From NCBI GenBank assembly GCA_949287085.1, contig CASEER010000013.1, positions 1 to 64,000 on the forward strand: a stretch of 64,000 nucleotides of DNA, given 5' to 3'. Every line of letters begins with the position of its first letter. Positions within the stretch are counted from its first letter, which is position 1. Positions 23,086-33,038 of this stretch are shown in pieces. The stretch is from an uncultured Coriobacteriaceae bacterium. Its GTDB lineage: Bacteria; Actinomycetota; Coriobacteriia; Coriobacteriales; Coriobacteriaceae. The notes under the pieces were generated by a model that was given only the letters and a program-made list of their open reading frames with translations, was not told the origin of the DNA and made no database searches. Position numbers and translations under genes: made by a program.

Positions 23086-26000
23086 CTACTCCTTATCTGT
23101 GGTCGTGGCGGTAAGGTCAGCAGCGAGCAGGTCGTCGGTATCGGCAACAGGGGCCTCCGCCGCCTCCTCGGTCTCATCGCCCTCGATCACGGACTGGTCA
23201 AACGCGTTCTCCTCGGCCTCGCCCTCAACTTCGGCCTTGGCAGCGGGCGTGACCTCGTGCAGTGGCTCGATGTCGAGCGCGAGCGAACGAATCTCCTTGA
23301 CGAGCACCTTGAAGGACTCGGGGATGCCCGCGGTGGGGATGTTCTCGCCCTTGACAATAGCCTCGTACGCCTTCACGCGGCCCACGGTATCGTCGGACTT
23401 GACGGTGAGGATCTCCTGCAGCACGTTGGAGGCGCCGTACGCGTAAAGCGCCCAGACCTCCATCTCGCCGAAGCGCTGGCCGCCAAACTGGGCCTTGCCG
23501 CCGAGCGGCTGCTGGGTCACGAGGCTGTACGGGCCCGTCGAGCGCGCGTGGATCTTGTCGTCGACCATGTGGCCGAGCTTCAGGATGTAGGAGGTACCCA
23601 CGGTAATGGGCTCGCGGAACTCCTCGCCGGAGCGGCCGTCATAGAGCGTGGTCTTGCCGCGCTCGTCAAGCTGCGTCACGAACTTGGGGTCCATGTGCTC
23701 GCCGTAGCGCTCGGTCGCAAGGTTCAGCATGTTCTTGTTGGCGCGACGGATGACCTCGGCGATCTCGTCCTCCTTGGCGCCGTCAAAGACGGGCGTGGAA
23801 ACGAAGAACGGACCCGGCACGTACTTGCTGGAATCAGGGTCGTCCACGTCCCAGCCAGCGGCAGCGGCCCAGCCAAGGTGGCACTCCAGGAGCTGGCCCA
23901 CGTTCATACGCGAAGGCACGCCGAGCGGGTTCAAGATGACGTCGACCGGGGTGCCGTCGGCCATGTAGGGCATGTCCTCGACGGGAAGGATCTCGGAGAT
24001 GACGCCCTTGTTGCCGTGGCGGCCGGCGATCTTGTCGCCCTGCTGGATCTTGCGGCGCTGGGCAACGTAGACGCGCACCTGCTCGTTCACGCCGGGGGCG
24101 AGGTCGTCGCCGTTCTCGCGGCTGAAGCGCACCACGTCGATGACGCGGCCGTAGGCGCCGTGCGGCATCTTGAGCGAGGTGTCGCGCACGTCGTGCGCCT
24201 TGGCACCAAAGATGGCCTTGAGCAGGCGCTCCTCGGCGGTCTGGGTGCTCTCGCCCTTGGGGGTCACCTTGCCCACGAGGATGTCGCCCGGGCCCACCTC
24301 GGCGCCGATGCGGATGATGCCGTCATCGTCCAGGTTGGCGAGCATGTCCTCGGAGAGGTTGGGCACCTCGCGGGTGATCTCCTCGGGGCCGAGCTTGGTG
24401 TCGCGCGCGTCGATCTCGTGGCGCGAGATGTTGATGGTGGTGAGCAGATCCTCGGCCACCACGCGCTCGGACACCACGATAGCGTCCTCGTAGTTGTAGC
24501 CTTCCCAGCTCATGTAGGCCACGGTGAGGTTCTGGCCGAGCGCGAGCTCGCCGTGATCGGTCGAGGGGCCGTCGGCGATGGGCTGGCCCTGGGTCACCGT
24601 GTCGCCCACGCGCACGAGCGGGCGGTGGTTGATGCAGGTGGACTGGTTGGAGCGCTGGTACTTGGGCAGACGGTACTCCTCAAGGCCGCCGGAGGTCTTG
24701 ATGGTAATCTTGGAGGCGTCGGCAAAGACGACCTCGCCGTCGTGCTTGGCCAGCGTGACCTCGCCCGAGTCGAGCGCGGCGCGGCGCTCCATGCCGGTTC
24801 CCACGTACGGGGCGGCCGGGTGAATGAGCGGAACGGCCTGACGCTGCATGTTTGCACCCATGAGGGTACGCTTGGCGTCGTCGTGCTCGAGGAACGGAAT
24901 GAGGGTGGCGGCGACCGAGATCATCTGGCGCGGGCTGACGTCCATGTAGTCGACGTCGTCCACGGGCACGTCGGCCGGCGCACCGAACTTGCCGTCGTAG
25001 TCGCGCGTACGGGCCACGATGGTGTGCGGGCGCACGAGGTTGCCCTCGGCGTCAGCGACCACGAACTCGTTGGTCTTGGGGTCGATCGGCGTGTTGGCCG
25101 GCGCGATGATGTGGTTCTCTTCCTCATCGGCGGTCATCCAGTCGATCTGATCGGTAACCTTGCCGTTCTCCACGCGACGGTACGGGGCCTCGATGAAGCC
25201 GTATTCGTTCACGCGCGCATAGAGGGCAAGCGAGCCAATGAGGCCGATGTTGGGGCCTTCGGGGGTCTCGATCGGGCACATGCGGCTGTAGTGCGAGTTG
25301 TGGACGTCGCGGACGGCCGTCGGCACGTTGGTACGGCGGCTCGAGCCGGACTTGTGGCCCGCCAGGCCGCCGGGGCCGAGCGCCGAGAGGCGGCGCTTGT
25401 GGGTAAGACCCGTCAGCGGGTTGGCCTGGTCCATGAACTGCGAGAGCTGCGAGGAGCCGAAGAACTCCTTGATGGCCGCCACGATCGGGCGGATGTTGAT
25501 GAGGCTCTGCGGGGTGATCTCGTCAATATCCTGCGAGCTCATGCGCTCGCGAACCACGCGCTCCATGCGGCTCATGCCAATGCGGAACTGGTTAGCCACC
25601 AGCTCGCCCACGGTACGCACGCGGCGGTTGCCAAAGTGGTCGATGTCGTCGGTGTAGAAGCCGTCCTCGCCCGCGGCAAGCGCCAGCAGGTAGCGCAAGG
25701 TGGCCACGATGTCCTCGTCGGTGAGGATCTTGACGTCCTCCGTGGTCGTGAGGCCGAGCTTCTTGTTGACCTTGTAGCGGCCCACGCGCGCCAGGTCGTA
25801 GCGCTGCGGGTTGAAGAGCAGACCCTCGAGCAGGCTGCGGGAGGCGTCCACCGTAGGCGGCTCACCCGGGCGCAGACGACGGTAGATCTCGATGAGCGCG
25901 TCCTCGCGGGTGAGCGCCGTGTCGGACTCGATGGTGCGCTTGACGATGTCGGAGCTGCCCAGCAGGGCGAGGATCTCGTCGTTGGTGGTAGCGATGCCGA

Positions 26001-26625
26001 GCGCGCGCAGGAACATCGTGGCGGACTGCTTGCGCTTGCGGTCGATGGAGACCATGAGCTTGTCGTGCTTGTCGACCTCAAACTCAAGCCAGGCGCCGCG
26101 GGCCGGGATGATCTGGGCTTTGAAGACGTCCTTGGGGCGGGACTTGCCGTCGCTATCGGTCACCGTGCCGTCCTGCTCGCTCGAGAAATACACGCCCGGC
26201 GAACGGACCAGCTGGCTGACGACAATGCGCTCGGTGCCGTTGATGATGAAGGTGCCCTGGTCGGTCATCATGGGGAAGTCGCCCATGAAAACGAGCTGCT
26301 CCTTGATCTCGCCCGTCTCCTTGTTGGTCAGACGGACGTCGGTGAGCAGCGGGGCCTGGTACGTCATGTCCTTGGCGCGGCACTCGTCCTCGGTGTGCGG
26401 GGGATCGCCAAACTCGTGATGGCCAAAGGTGACCTCGAGCACGTGGTTCTGGCTCTCGATGGGGCTCGATTCCTTGAATGCCTCCTGAAGGCCCTCGCTC
26501 ATAAACCGCTCAAAGGATTCCTTCTGCACGGAGATGAGGTTGGGGAGCTCCATGGCGGGCGGGATCTTGCCAAAGTTGACGCGAGCGCGCTCCGTCGGTG
26601 TTGCCTGCGGGATTAATGTTGCCAC
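23086..26625 (-). CDS. rpoB: RNA polymerase subunit beta
   Basis: Catalytic partner of RpoC, about 1179 residues. The start is a GTG at 26625 with AGGAGG upstream; the frame further upstream has no beta-like sequence. The rifampicin pocket reads [20 protein letters not shown] followed by LSALGPGGL, with Asp516, His526 and Ser531 equivalents wild type. Immediately after, the universal fork-loop segment (SRERAGxEVRDVH type) is replaced by a longer Ser/Arg-rich stretch encoded at 25315-25362. The C terminus carries an acidic tail of ~50 residues. rpoC follows at once. Confidence 0.97.
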   Translation of the reverse strand: MATLIPQATPTERARVNFGKIPPAMELPNLISVQKESFERFMSEGLQEAFKESSPIESQNHVLEVTFGHHEFGDPPHTEDECRAKDMTYQAPLLTDVRLTNKETGEIKEQLVFMGDFPMMTDQGTFIINGTERIVVSQLVRSPGVYFSSEQDGTVTDSDGKSRPKDVFKAQIIPARGAWLEFEVDKHDKLMVSIDRKRKQSATMFLRALGIATTNDEILALLGSSDIVKRTIESDTALTREDALIEIYRRLRPGEPPTVDASRSLLEGLLFNPQRYDLARVGRYKVNKKLGLTTTEDVKILTDEDIVATLRYLLALAAGEDGFYTDDIDHFGNRRVRTVGELVANQFRIGMSRMERVVRERMSSQDIDEITPQSLINIRPIVAAIKEFFGSSQLSQFMDQANPLTGLTHKRRLSALGPGGLAGHKSGSSRRTNVPTAVRDVHNSHYSRMCPIETPEGPNIGLIGSLALYARVNEYGFIEAPYRRVENGKVTDQIDWMTADEEENHIIAPANTPIDPKTNEFVVADAEGNLVRPHTIVARTRDYDGKFGAPADVPVDDVDYMDVSPRQMISVAATLIPFLEHDDAKRTLMGANMQRQAVPLIHPAAPYVGTGMERRAALDSGEVTLAKHDGEVVFADASKITIKTSGGLEEYRLPKYQRSNQSTCINHRPLVRVGDTVTQGQPIADGPSTDHGELALGQNLTVAYMSWEGYNYEDAIVVSERVVAEDLLTTINISRHEIDARDTKLGPEEITREVPNLSEDMLANLDDDGIIRIGAEVGPGDILVGKVTPKGESTQTAEERLLKAIFGAKAHDVRDTSLKMPHGAYGRVIDVVRFSRENGDDLAPGVNEQVRVYVAQRRKIQQGDKIAGRHGNKGVISEILPVEDMPYMADGTPVDVILNPLGVPSRMNVGQLLECHLGWAAAAGWDVDDPDSSKYVPGPFFVSTPVFDGAKEDEIAEVIRRANKNMLNLATERYGEHMDPKFVTQLDERGKTTLYDGRSGEEFREPITVGTSYILKLGHMVDDKIHARSTGPYSLVTQQPLGGKAQFGGQRFGEMEVWALYAYGASNVLQEILTVKSDDTVGRVKAYEAIVKGENIPTAGIPESFKVLVKEIRSLALDIEPLHEVTPAAKAEVEGEAEENAFDQSVIEGDETEEAAEAPVADTDDLLAADLTATTTDKE

Positions 26626-26784
26626 CAGGTTGTTCCTCCTTCTTGAAAAGGCGGTTTGTTGGCTCCATGCGGGTGCGAGCAGGGGGCGGTGCCGTTGAGC
26701 CGCGGCGGCCTGCGTGGGCTTCCGGCGGCGCTGGGCACGCTTCCCCGGCCTCGCGACCGAATGGGGCCAGTTTCGCAACCTATA

Positions 26785-26812
26785 AGTTTACCAATCACCT
26801 ACCGTTTAGCAA
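26785..26812 (-). promoter_or_regulatory. candidate rpoBC promoter
   Basis: On the minus strand TTGCTA (26807-26812), 16 bases, then TAAACT (26785-26790), each matching four of six consensus positions. It would give a GC-rich leader of about 150 bases. The region 26813-26994 is AT-rich with no gene. Confidence 0.45.
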
Positions 26813-26994
26813 GATTTTCCTTGACGCGGCCTAGGTTTTGGGGTAGCGAAATTGTTGTGATACATTTGCGCAGGTAGACAAGCATACTACGAACATTTGT
26901 TCATGATATTTATGTGAGGTGATGCTGCGTCGTAACCGCCGTGCACGCGTTTACGGCAGGCACCGCTGGCTACCGCGCAGAAACACATCCCCGC

Positions 26995-27276
26995 TCAGAA
27001 GCTAGTGCGCACGGGAGACGCGCACAGGCACAACAGCCCCTCCGTGAGCGAGCACACCACGCTGAGATACCGGGCAGAACGGTCCAAGGCCGTCACGAGG
27101 CCCGCGCTACCAGGTCCTGCGGTCAGCAACCCAATGAGCCCCGTTGCCAAAAGCACCAGCGAACATATAAACAGCACGGCGCACGCTGCGCGATACCAAC
27201 GCGACCAGCCCGCTTCTCTCGCCAAGTACCTCTCCCCCTCTACCTCGCGCTTAGGGATACGTCGTTTGGCTCTCAT
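26995..27276 (-). CDS. small membrane protein of unknown function
   Basis: About 93 residues: a basic N terminus (MRAKRRIPKREVEGERY) then two hydrophobic helices (CAVLFICSLVLLATGLIGLL and a second near LSVVCSLTEGLLCLC). I recognise no family. The ATG at 27276 has a modest GGGGTGG upstream; an ATG at 27291 is possible. It lies between galU and rpoB on the same strand. Confidence 0.5.
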   Translation of the reverse strand: MRAKRRIPKREVEGERYLAREAGWSRWYRAACAVLFICSLVLLATGLIGLLTAGPGSAGLVTALDRSARYLSVVCSLTEGLLCLCASPVRTSF

Positions 27277-27438
27277 GCTACCACCCCGCATGCGCTCGCA
27301 GCAGAGTGCCACGCTTGACAGCAAACGGCCGGGCTGCAGCAGCAAAAGGCCGGACCGCCACTCGTCGGTGTAACGAGGTGCAGCCCGGCCACGCATGTCC
27401 GGTAAACCAAACTTGTCTGGTAAGTCTTGTTGGCTCTG

Positions 27439-28344
27439 TTAGCGGGTAAGACCGCCGCGCTCCTCCACGGCATCCCAGAAGGCATCGCGGAAGCGCGGGT
27501 CGGACGCCGCCATAAGGGCGTTGGTGGCCATCCAGCCCGAGGGGGTGCCGGTGTCGTAGCCAGAAAGCGGATCGATGACCACGGCGTACATGGCCTCGCG
27601 GTCGAGCGAGCGCGCCATGGCGTCGGTGAGCTGCACCTCGCCGCCCGCACCCGGCTTCTGGTCGGCCAGCAGCTCCATGACGAGCGGGGTCAGCAGGTAG
27701 CGGCCCACGATGTAGAGGTTGGAGGGAGCATCCTCGGGCGCGGGCTTCTCGACCAACCCCGAAACGCGCCACACGGCGCCGGGCTCGCAATCGCCGGCGT
27801 CCTCGGCACCGGAAAGCGACCCTGCACGCTCGCCCGCGATCACGCCGTAACGACTTACCTCGTCCGGGGCGCATGCGGCCACCGCGATCACCGAGGCGCC
27901 GCCGTGCTCACGGCTCACCGCGAGCATCTTGTCGCAAATGTCGCGCGCAGGCACCACGTAGTCGCCCAGGAGCACTAGGAAGCTCTCGCCCGCCACCGCG
28001 TCGGCTGCCGAGCGAATGGCATGGCCCAGGCCGTTGGGCTTGTACTGGAAGCGAAAGTCAACCGGTAGGCCGCCCGCCTCGGCCACGGCGTCGGCATAGG
28101 CGGTCTTGCCGCGGGCGCGCAGCAGCTGCTCAAGGGCAAGGTCGGGCTGGAAGTAGCTGAGGAGCTCGGGCTTGTTGGGGCTCGTCACAATGATGGCGCC
28201 ATCAACCTCATCGGGCTCGAGCGCCTCCTCTACCACGTACTGGATAACGGGCTTGTCAAGCACGGGGAGCATTTCCTTGGGGGTGCACTTGGTAGACGGC
28301 AAAAAGCGGGTGCCCAGGCCCGCAGCGGGGATGATGGCCTTCAT
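27439..28344 (-). CDS. galU: UTP-glucose-1-phosphate uridylyltransferase
   Basis: Makes UDP-glucose from UTP and glucose-1-phosphate, feeding cell-envelope and glycan synthesis. 301 residues, normal length. The nucleotide-binding motif AAGLGTRFLPSTKCTPKEML, the conserved GLGHAI and the LVEKP motif are present. ATG at 28344 with GAGG upstream. It separates rplJL from rpoBC; in many bacteria these are adjacent. Confidence 0.96.
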   Translation of the reverse strand: MKAIIPAAGLGTRFLPSTKCTPKEMLPVLDKPVIQYVVEEALEPDEVDGAIIVTSPNKPELLSYFQPDLALEQLLRARGKTAYADAVAEAGGLPVDFRFQYKPNGLGHAIRSAADAVAGESFLVLLGDYVVPARDICDKMLAVSREHGGASVIAVAACAPDEVSRYGVIAGERAGSLSGAEDAGDCEPGAVWRVSGLVEKPAPEDAPSNLYIVGRYLLTPLVMELLADQKPGAGGEVQLTDAMARSLDREAMYAVVIDPLSGYDTGTPSGWMATNALMAASDPRFRDAFWDAVEERGGLTR

Positions 28345-28587
28345 GAGTCCTCTTTGTTCCTTTCAGACGCGCCCTTTGCGGAGCGACGGCGCCCCCGGTC
28401 CCCGGCGGCGCACCTTGATGAACTACGAGCAGCATGGTAGCGCGTTTTGACCCGCGCGCCTCATATCTCAAGCAAAATACAAGGCTCCCCTTCAATGATT
28501 GGCCGTGAGCGGTTGGCCTTCCCGCGCGAACGGGAGGAGGCTGTTCATGGCGAGCAACCCGCGTGGCAAGCTCCCCTCCCCCCTAAC

Positions 28588-28622
28588 AAAAAACGGGGTC
28601 CAGGTACACCCTGGACCCCGTT
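28588..28622 (-). terminator. Rho-independent terminator after rplL
   Basis: On the minus strand ACGGGGTCCAGG, a five-base loop, then CCTGGACCCCGTTTTTTG: a 12-bp stem and six T. It follows the rplL stop by about 60 bases. The rest of the gap between galU and rplL (28345-28684) shows no gene. Confidence 0.93.
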
Positions 28623-28684
28623 GGTGGCACGTAAGCCAACCGCGTTACGCGGCACGTTCAAGCAGGCGATGCGCCCGCGGAGAA

Positions 28685-29042
28685 CTACTTGATGGAGACG
28701 GCAGCGCCGGCAGCCTCGAGCTTCTCCTTGGCGGCGTCGGCGTCCTCCTTCTTGACACCCTCGAGAACGGCCTTCGGGGCGCTCTCGACGACCTCCTTGG
28801 CCTCCTTGAGGCCAAGGCTGGTGAGCTCGCGGACGACCTTGATGACCTGGATCTTGTTGTCGCCGAAGCCCTCGAGCCTCCTCGGCGGGAGCAGCGCCAG
28901 CAGCGGGGCCAGCCACGACGGCGGCGGGAGCGGCGGCGGAGACGCCGAAGGTGTCCTCGATCATCTTGACGAGCTCGGAAGCCTCGAGCAGGGTCATTTC
29001 CTTAAGAGCATCAATGATCTCTTCGTTGGTAAGCTTAGCCAT
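28685..29042 (-). pseudogene. rplL: 50S ribosomal protein L7/L12, frameshifted
   Basis: L7/L12 forms the ribosomal stalk that recruits elongation factors. The N-terminal dimer domain and Ala-rich hinge read normally from [20 protein letters not shown] to GAAPAEEA. At about 28876-28879 the frame breaks. The C-terminal domain continues in another frame ([17 protein letters not shown] to AAGAAVSIK). Relative to the family about 20 bases, coding a KTEFDVV-like segment, are missing. L7/L12 is close to essential, so a sequencing or assembly error in this GC-rich hinge is likely. The ATG at 29042 is clear. Confidence 0.85.
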
Positions 29043-29147
29043 GGTAAGCAATCCTTTCGGTTGCCGCGCCCGGGTGGGCACGGAGCTGAATTCGTTCATG
29101 CGGCGCGCGCGAGCACGCCAGGGTGCGTGGAAACCCACGCGCGGCTG

Positions 29148-29669
29148 CTAGGCAGCCTTCTGCTCGGAAATCTGCTGGACGGTACGAGCGAGACCGCTCG
29201 ACACGCCGTTGACGCAGACCGCGATGTCGCGAGCAAAGCCGTTGATGAGGCCGGCGATCTGGCCAAGAAGCTGGTCCTTGGTGGGCAGCTCGGCCATGGC
29301 CATGGCATCCTCCGCAGAGATTGCCTTGCCCTCGGAGATACCGCCCTTCACCTCGATGACGTCCTTGGCCTTCTGGGCGAAGTCCTTGAGCACCTTGGCG
29401 GCGCTCACCGGCTCGTCCTTGTAGAAGACGTACGCCAGCGGGCCGGCGAGAATCTCGTCGATCTCGGGCTGCTCCTGGTTCTTGAGGGCGAGGCGGACGA
29501 GGTTGTTCTTGTAGACCTTCATCTCCGCACCGGCCTCGCGAAGCGCATGACGCAGCTCCTGAGCCTGCTTAACGGTGAGACCGTTGTAGGACACCACGTA
29601 CAAACCAGCGCTGGCCTGCACGTGCTCCTCGATCTCGGCAACTTTGTCGATCTTGTACTGCTGTGGCAT
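29148..29669 (-). CDS. rplJ: 50S ribosomal protein L10
   Basis: Base of the ribosomal stalk, binding L7/L12 dimers; 173 residues. The N-terminal rRNA-binding region (MPQQYKIDKVAEIEEHV, VSYNGLTVKQAQELR, VYKNNLVRLAL) and the C-terminal helix for L12 are intact. ATG at 29669 with GAGGAGG upstream. Preceded by an L10 leader and attenuator. Confidence 0.97.
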   Translation of the reverse strand: MPQQYKIDKVAEIEEHVQASAGLYVVSYNGLTVKQAQELRHALREAGAEMKVYKNNLVRLALKNQEQPEIDEILAGPLAYVFYKDEPVSAAKVLKDFAQKAKDVIEVKGGISEGKAISAEDAMAMAELPTKDQLLGQIAGLINGFARDIAVCVNGVSSGLARTVQQISEQKAA

Positions 29670-29766
29670 TTGTTACACCTCCTCGTTGCTTTCCGGGCAC
29701 GGGCCGCCTAAGACTGTGGCGGGGATGCCTCGGAAATGAAACGCTGAAACCGGGTTTCTGCGTTTC

Positions 29767-29803
29767 AAAAAGAAACCCCCGCGCTGCATGAGCGACGGGG
29801 GCG
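29767..29803 (-). terminator. attenuator hairpin in the rplJL leader
   Basis: On the minus strand CCCCCGTCGCT and AGCGCGGGGGTTTCTTTTT form a strong stem followed by T-rich sequence, about 100 bases before rplJ. Its place between the L10 leader and the gene suggests a regulated terminator. Confidence 0.8.
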
Positions 29804-29811
29804 AGAAGACA

Positions 29812-29935
29812 TGCAAAGTGAGCTATCTGCTCGACCACCTCGGCTGGCGGGTTGCCCCATTGAGCCTTGGGTGTGCACCGTAGGTGCGCCCCGTGGCACC
29901 GGCTGTCTCTGGCAGCGGGTCCGTGCGTGAACCAA
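29812..29935 (-). ncRNA. L10 ribosomal leader RNA
   Basis: The minus-strand transcript carries hallmarks of the L10 leader: AGACAGCCGGTG and, further on, CGCCAGCCGAGGT, resembling the paired segments AGACAGCAGGUG and CCUGCCGAGGU of the Bacillus leader. L10(L12)4 binding here represses its own operon. The match is by eye. Confidence 0.65.
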
Positions 29936-29940
29936 GGGGT

Positions 29941-29969
29941 AGTATGCCGCGGGGTGGGGCGCGCGTCAA
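29941..29969 (-). promoter_or_regulatory. promoter of rplJL
   Basis: On the minus strand TTGACG (29964-29969), exactly 17 bases, then CATACT (29941-29946). Transcription would start near 29934, at the beginning of the L10 leader. Confidence 0.75.
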
Positions 29970-30145
29970 CCTTTGCGGCGCACGCGCCGGCCTCCCTGCA
30001 GGAAAATCGCACATATGGCCATACCGGGCCGCATGCCCGCCGCGCCGCGGCAGCTGCGGTACCATACGGCCAAACCCGTCAAGCGCGCAACCTGGTTGCA
30101 GCGCCCGACCCAACCGGGTTGCCGTTCCCGCCCTAAGGTTTGCAT

Positions 30146-30183
30146 GGTTCGCACCAACCAGCTAGCCCAGGTAGGTGCGAACC
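30146..30183. promoter_or_regulatory. 10-bp inverted repeat upstream of the ABC exporter
   Basis: GGTTCGCACC (30146-30155) and GGTGCGAACC (30174-30183) are perfect inverted repeats 18 bases apart, ending 31 bases before the GTG start. It could be an operator or a leader hairpin. Confidence 0.5.
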
Positions 30184-30214
30184 GCCCGTCAGCACCCGCC
30201 AGAAAGGAAAATCC

Positions 30215-32047
30215 GTGGCAGCACATAAGCCATCCAATACCCGCTGCACGCCCCCTGATGCCCGTCGCACGCCATCCGTTACCCGCCGGACGCTCCACTA
30301 TTTCTGGGGCGTCACGCGCATCCAGCTGCCCATGTTCGTCCTCGACGTCGCCGTGACCCTGGGCTACGTGTTCTTCCTCACGTTTGCGAGCCCGCTCATC
30401 GTGGGGCGCATCGTGGACATGGTCGGTGCGGGCGGCATCGCCGCCGCCGACGTGCTTCCCGTCTTTGGGCCCTACATCGCCGCGCTCATCGGCGTGAACA
30501 TCGCCGGCCAGGTATGCAGCAAGCTGCAGGATTACGCCTGCGCCAAGTTGGAAATCCGCGCCGGCTACGAACTGGGGCGCCAGGCTTTTGACACGCTCTC
30601 CAACCAGTCCATGACCTTCCACACCAACCGCTTTGGCGGCTCGCTCGTAAGCTCCACGCAAAAGTTCATCTCGGCCTACAGCCTGCTCATGGACAATTTC
30701 ACCTACTCCGCGCTGCCCACGGCCTCAACGGCGGTGCTCACCATCTGCATGCTCGCGCCGCTTGCACCCGCCTACGTGGTGGTGCTCCTTGCGGTGCTCG
30801 TGGTGTACGTGGCCATCGTCTTCAAGCTGTACCGCAAGATCCTGCCCATCAACGCCGCGGCGAGCGCAGCGCAAAACCGCCTCTCGGGCGAGCTCTCGGA
30901 TTCCATTACCAATATCCTGGCGGTCAAGACCGCCGGACGCGAGGCCTACGAGCAGAGCCTCTTTGAGCAGGCCAACCAGGAGGTCAAGGCCGCCGACAGC
31001 CAGCGCATGCGGCGCACGGTCAAGACGGGGGCGGTCACGAGCTCGCTCATCGTGCTCATGATGGGGCTCGTGGCGGTGTTCATCGCGGGCGGCAACGCAT
31101 GGTTTGGCATCAGCGCGGGCACGCTCGTCATGATGTTCACGTACACCAACTCGCTGACCGGGCGGTTTAACATGCTGAGCCAGATGTTCCAACAGATCAA
31201 CCGCTCGTTTGGCGAGGCGCACGACCTCACCGCGGCGCTCGACGAGCCGCGCCTCGTGGCCGACGACCCCCATGCCCCCGCGCTCACCGTGCCGGCGGGC
31301 GCCATCGACTTTTGCAACGTTACCTTCCATTACGCCGACGCGAGCGACGACGACGCGGTGTTCCGCGACTTCAACCTGCGGATCCCCGCCGGGCAGCGCG
31401 TGGGTCTCGTGGGCCGGTCAGGCTCGGGCAAGACGACGCTCACCACGCTGCTGCTGCGCCTGGCCGACCTCTCGGGAGGGCAGATCCTCATCGACGGGCA
31501 GGACATCGCCCACGTGAGCCAGGTGAGCCTGCGCCAGCACATTGCCTACGTGCCGCAGGAGCCGCTGCTCTTTCACCGCAGCGTGCGCGAGAACATCGCC
31601 TATGGGCGGCCGGACGCCACCGAGGACGAGATCCTGCAGGCAGCGCGCGAGGCCAACGCGCTCGAGTTCATCGAGAAGCTGCCGCGCGGGCTCGACACGC
31701 AGGTGGGCGAACGTGGCGTGAAACTCTCGGGCGGACAGCGCCAGCGCATCGCCATCGCGCGCGCCATCCTCATGGACGCGCCGATCCTCGTGCTCGACGA
31801 GGCCACGAGCGCGCTTGACTCCGAAAGCGAGAAGCTCATCCAGGACGCACTCGAGAACCTCATGCGCGGGCGCACCTCGCTCGTTATCGCGCACCGCCTT
31901 TCCACCGTGGCCGCGCTCGACCGCATCGTGGTCATCTGCGACGGCGAGATCGTGGAAGACGGACGCCATGCCGACCTGGTGGACGCCGGCGGCGAGTATG
32001 CGCAGCTGTGGAGTCGCCAGTCTGGCGCGTTTTTGGGGAGCGAGTGA
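30215..32047 (+). CDS. ABC exporter, fused membrane and ATPase domains
   Basis: A 610-residue half-transporter of the type I exporter (MsbA/multidrug) fold; it should work as a dimer in the inner membrane. About six membrane helices occupy residues ~25-300. The ATPase follows: Walker A GRSGSGKTT, signature LSGGQRQR, Walker B ILVLDEATSALD, H-loop AHRLS. The start is a GTG at 30215 after AGAAAGGAAAA. The next gene overlaps its stop. Substrate unknown. Confidence 0.92.
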   Translation: MAAHKPSNTRCTPPDARRTPSVTRRTLHYFWGVTRIQLPMFVLDVAVTLGYVFFLTFASPLIVGRIVDMVGAGGIAAADVLPVFGPYIAALIGVNIAGQVCSKLQDYACAKLEIRAGYELGRQAFDTLSNQSMTFHTNRFGGSLVSSTQKFISAYSLLMDNFTYSALPTASTAVLTICMLAPLAPAYVVVLLAVLVVYVAIVFKLYRKILPINAAASAAQNRLSGELSDSITNILAVKTAGREAYEQSLFEQANQEVKAADSQRMRRTVKTGAVTSSLIVLMMGLVAVFIAGGNAWFGISAGTLVMMFTYTNSLTGRFNMLSQMFQQINRSFGEAHDLTAALDEPRLVADDPHAPALTVPAGAIDFCNVTFHYADASDDDAVFRDFNLRIPAGQRVGLVGRSGSGKTTLTTLLLRLADLSGGQILIDGQDIAHVSQVSLRQHIAYVPQEPLLFHRSVRENIAYGRPDATEDEILQAAREANALEFIEKLPRGLDTQVGERGVKLSGGQRQRIAIARAILMDAPILVLDEATSALDSESEKLIQDALENLMRGRTSLVIAHRLSTVAALDRIVVICDGEIVEDGRHADLVDAGGEYAQLWSRQSGAFLGSE

Positions 32048-32868
32048 TGGGCGGGGCGCGGCGCACGGTTGCGCGGGCGGCAGGCGCCGCAGCGGATGTG
32101 GGCGCCAGCGTGGCGCCGAGCACAGAGACGCTGGACGCAGGCACCGAAGCCCCGCTGCCGCCACGCGTGGAGCTCATGACCTTTGGGTCACATGACCTAG
32201 CAAACCAAAAGGCGCGTTCTGCCGCCGCGCTTCTGCTTGACGATGCCGCGGAAGCGCTCGTCGCATATGCGCGCATGGCGCTGCGCGAGGCAGGGCCAAA
32301 CAAGGCGGCCATCCCCGAGCTCGTTCGGACAAACGTACAGCCTGACTGCGGGGGCGCTGCCGCAAGCGCCTGGAATAGCATTGAAGTGCGGCCATCATCG
32401 CAGCCCTGCGACGCCGTCGTTGGCGCGCTCGACGCTCCCGCAGAGGCATGGCAGGCATGCGAGCTCGAGTGCGCGCTTGCCGCAGCTTGCGCGCAGACGG
32501 AGCTCCACGCCCGCGCCTACGCTATCGTTGCCACGTGCGGCCCGGATGAATCCAGCGCTATGCAGACGCTGCAGCGCATGGCAGCTGCGTGCGCGCACGT
32601 TGGCCTCATCTGGTCCGGTGGCCTGGTCGTAACTGACGCCGAGCTTATCCCCCGCCTCATGCGCGCCCCGCGACTTGGCGCTTGGCGACGGCCGGTTTCC
32701 GAGGCCATCGACACGCTCATCGCTGCCGTTCGCCTGAACTGTTCGCTTGACGCCGTCGACAGCCTTCTTGAGGGACATGCCGCAAGCAGCGATTCGGGCG
32801 GTTACCTCGTCGCATCACCCAACCATCTGTGGCGGTCGGTTGCGAGGCTTATCGAGCGGAAATCGTAA
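32047..32868 (+). CDS. hypothetical protein coupled to the ABC exporter
   Basis: A 273-residue protein rich in Ala and Arg. Its ATG shares a base with the exporter stop (TGATG) and GGGGAG precedes it. The C-terminal part (GLIWSGGLVVTDAELIPRLM ... RRPVSEAIDTLI) faintly recalls flavodoxin-like NADPH-dependent FMN reductases, but no flavin-binding motif is evident. No signal peptide or membrane span is seen. Confidence 0.6.
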   Translation: MGGARRTVARAAGAAADVGASVAPSTETLDAGTEAPLPPRVELMTFGSHDLANQKARSAAALLLDDAAEALVAYARMALREAGPNKAAIPELVRTNVQPDCGGAAASAWNSIEVRPSSQPCDAVVGALDAPAEAWQACELECALAAACAQTELHARAYAIVATCGPDESSAMQTLQRMAAACAHVGLIWSGGLVVTDAELIPRLMRAPRLGAWRRPVSEAIDTLIAAVRLNCSLDAVDSLLEGHAASSDSGGYLVASPNHLWRSVARLIERKS

Positions 32869-33038
32869 ACATCCGGTTTTGGATGACCGCCCCGTTGCTC
32901 ACAGCATTCGCTGTAAAAACTCCCGAGCCGTCATACTAGAATTTGTAGCTCCTTTTTAGGAGGGCGGACGACCGTTCACTTATATAGCCATCTACCTGCG
33001 AATTGACCATATAAGACCCGGTATTAGATGACTATGCG

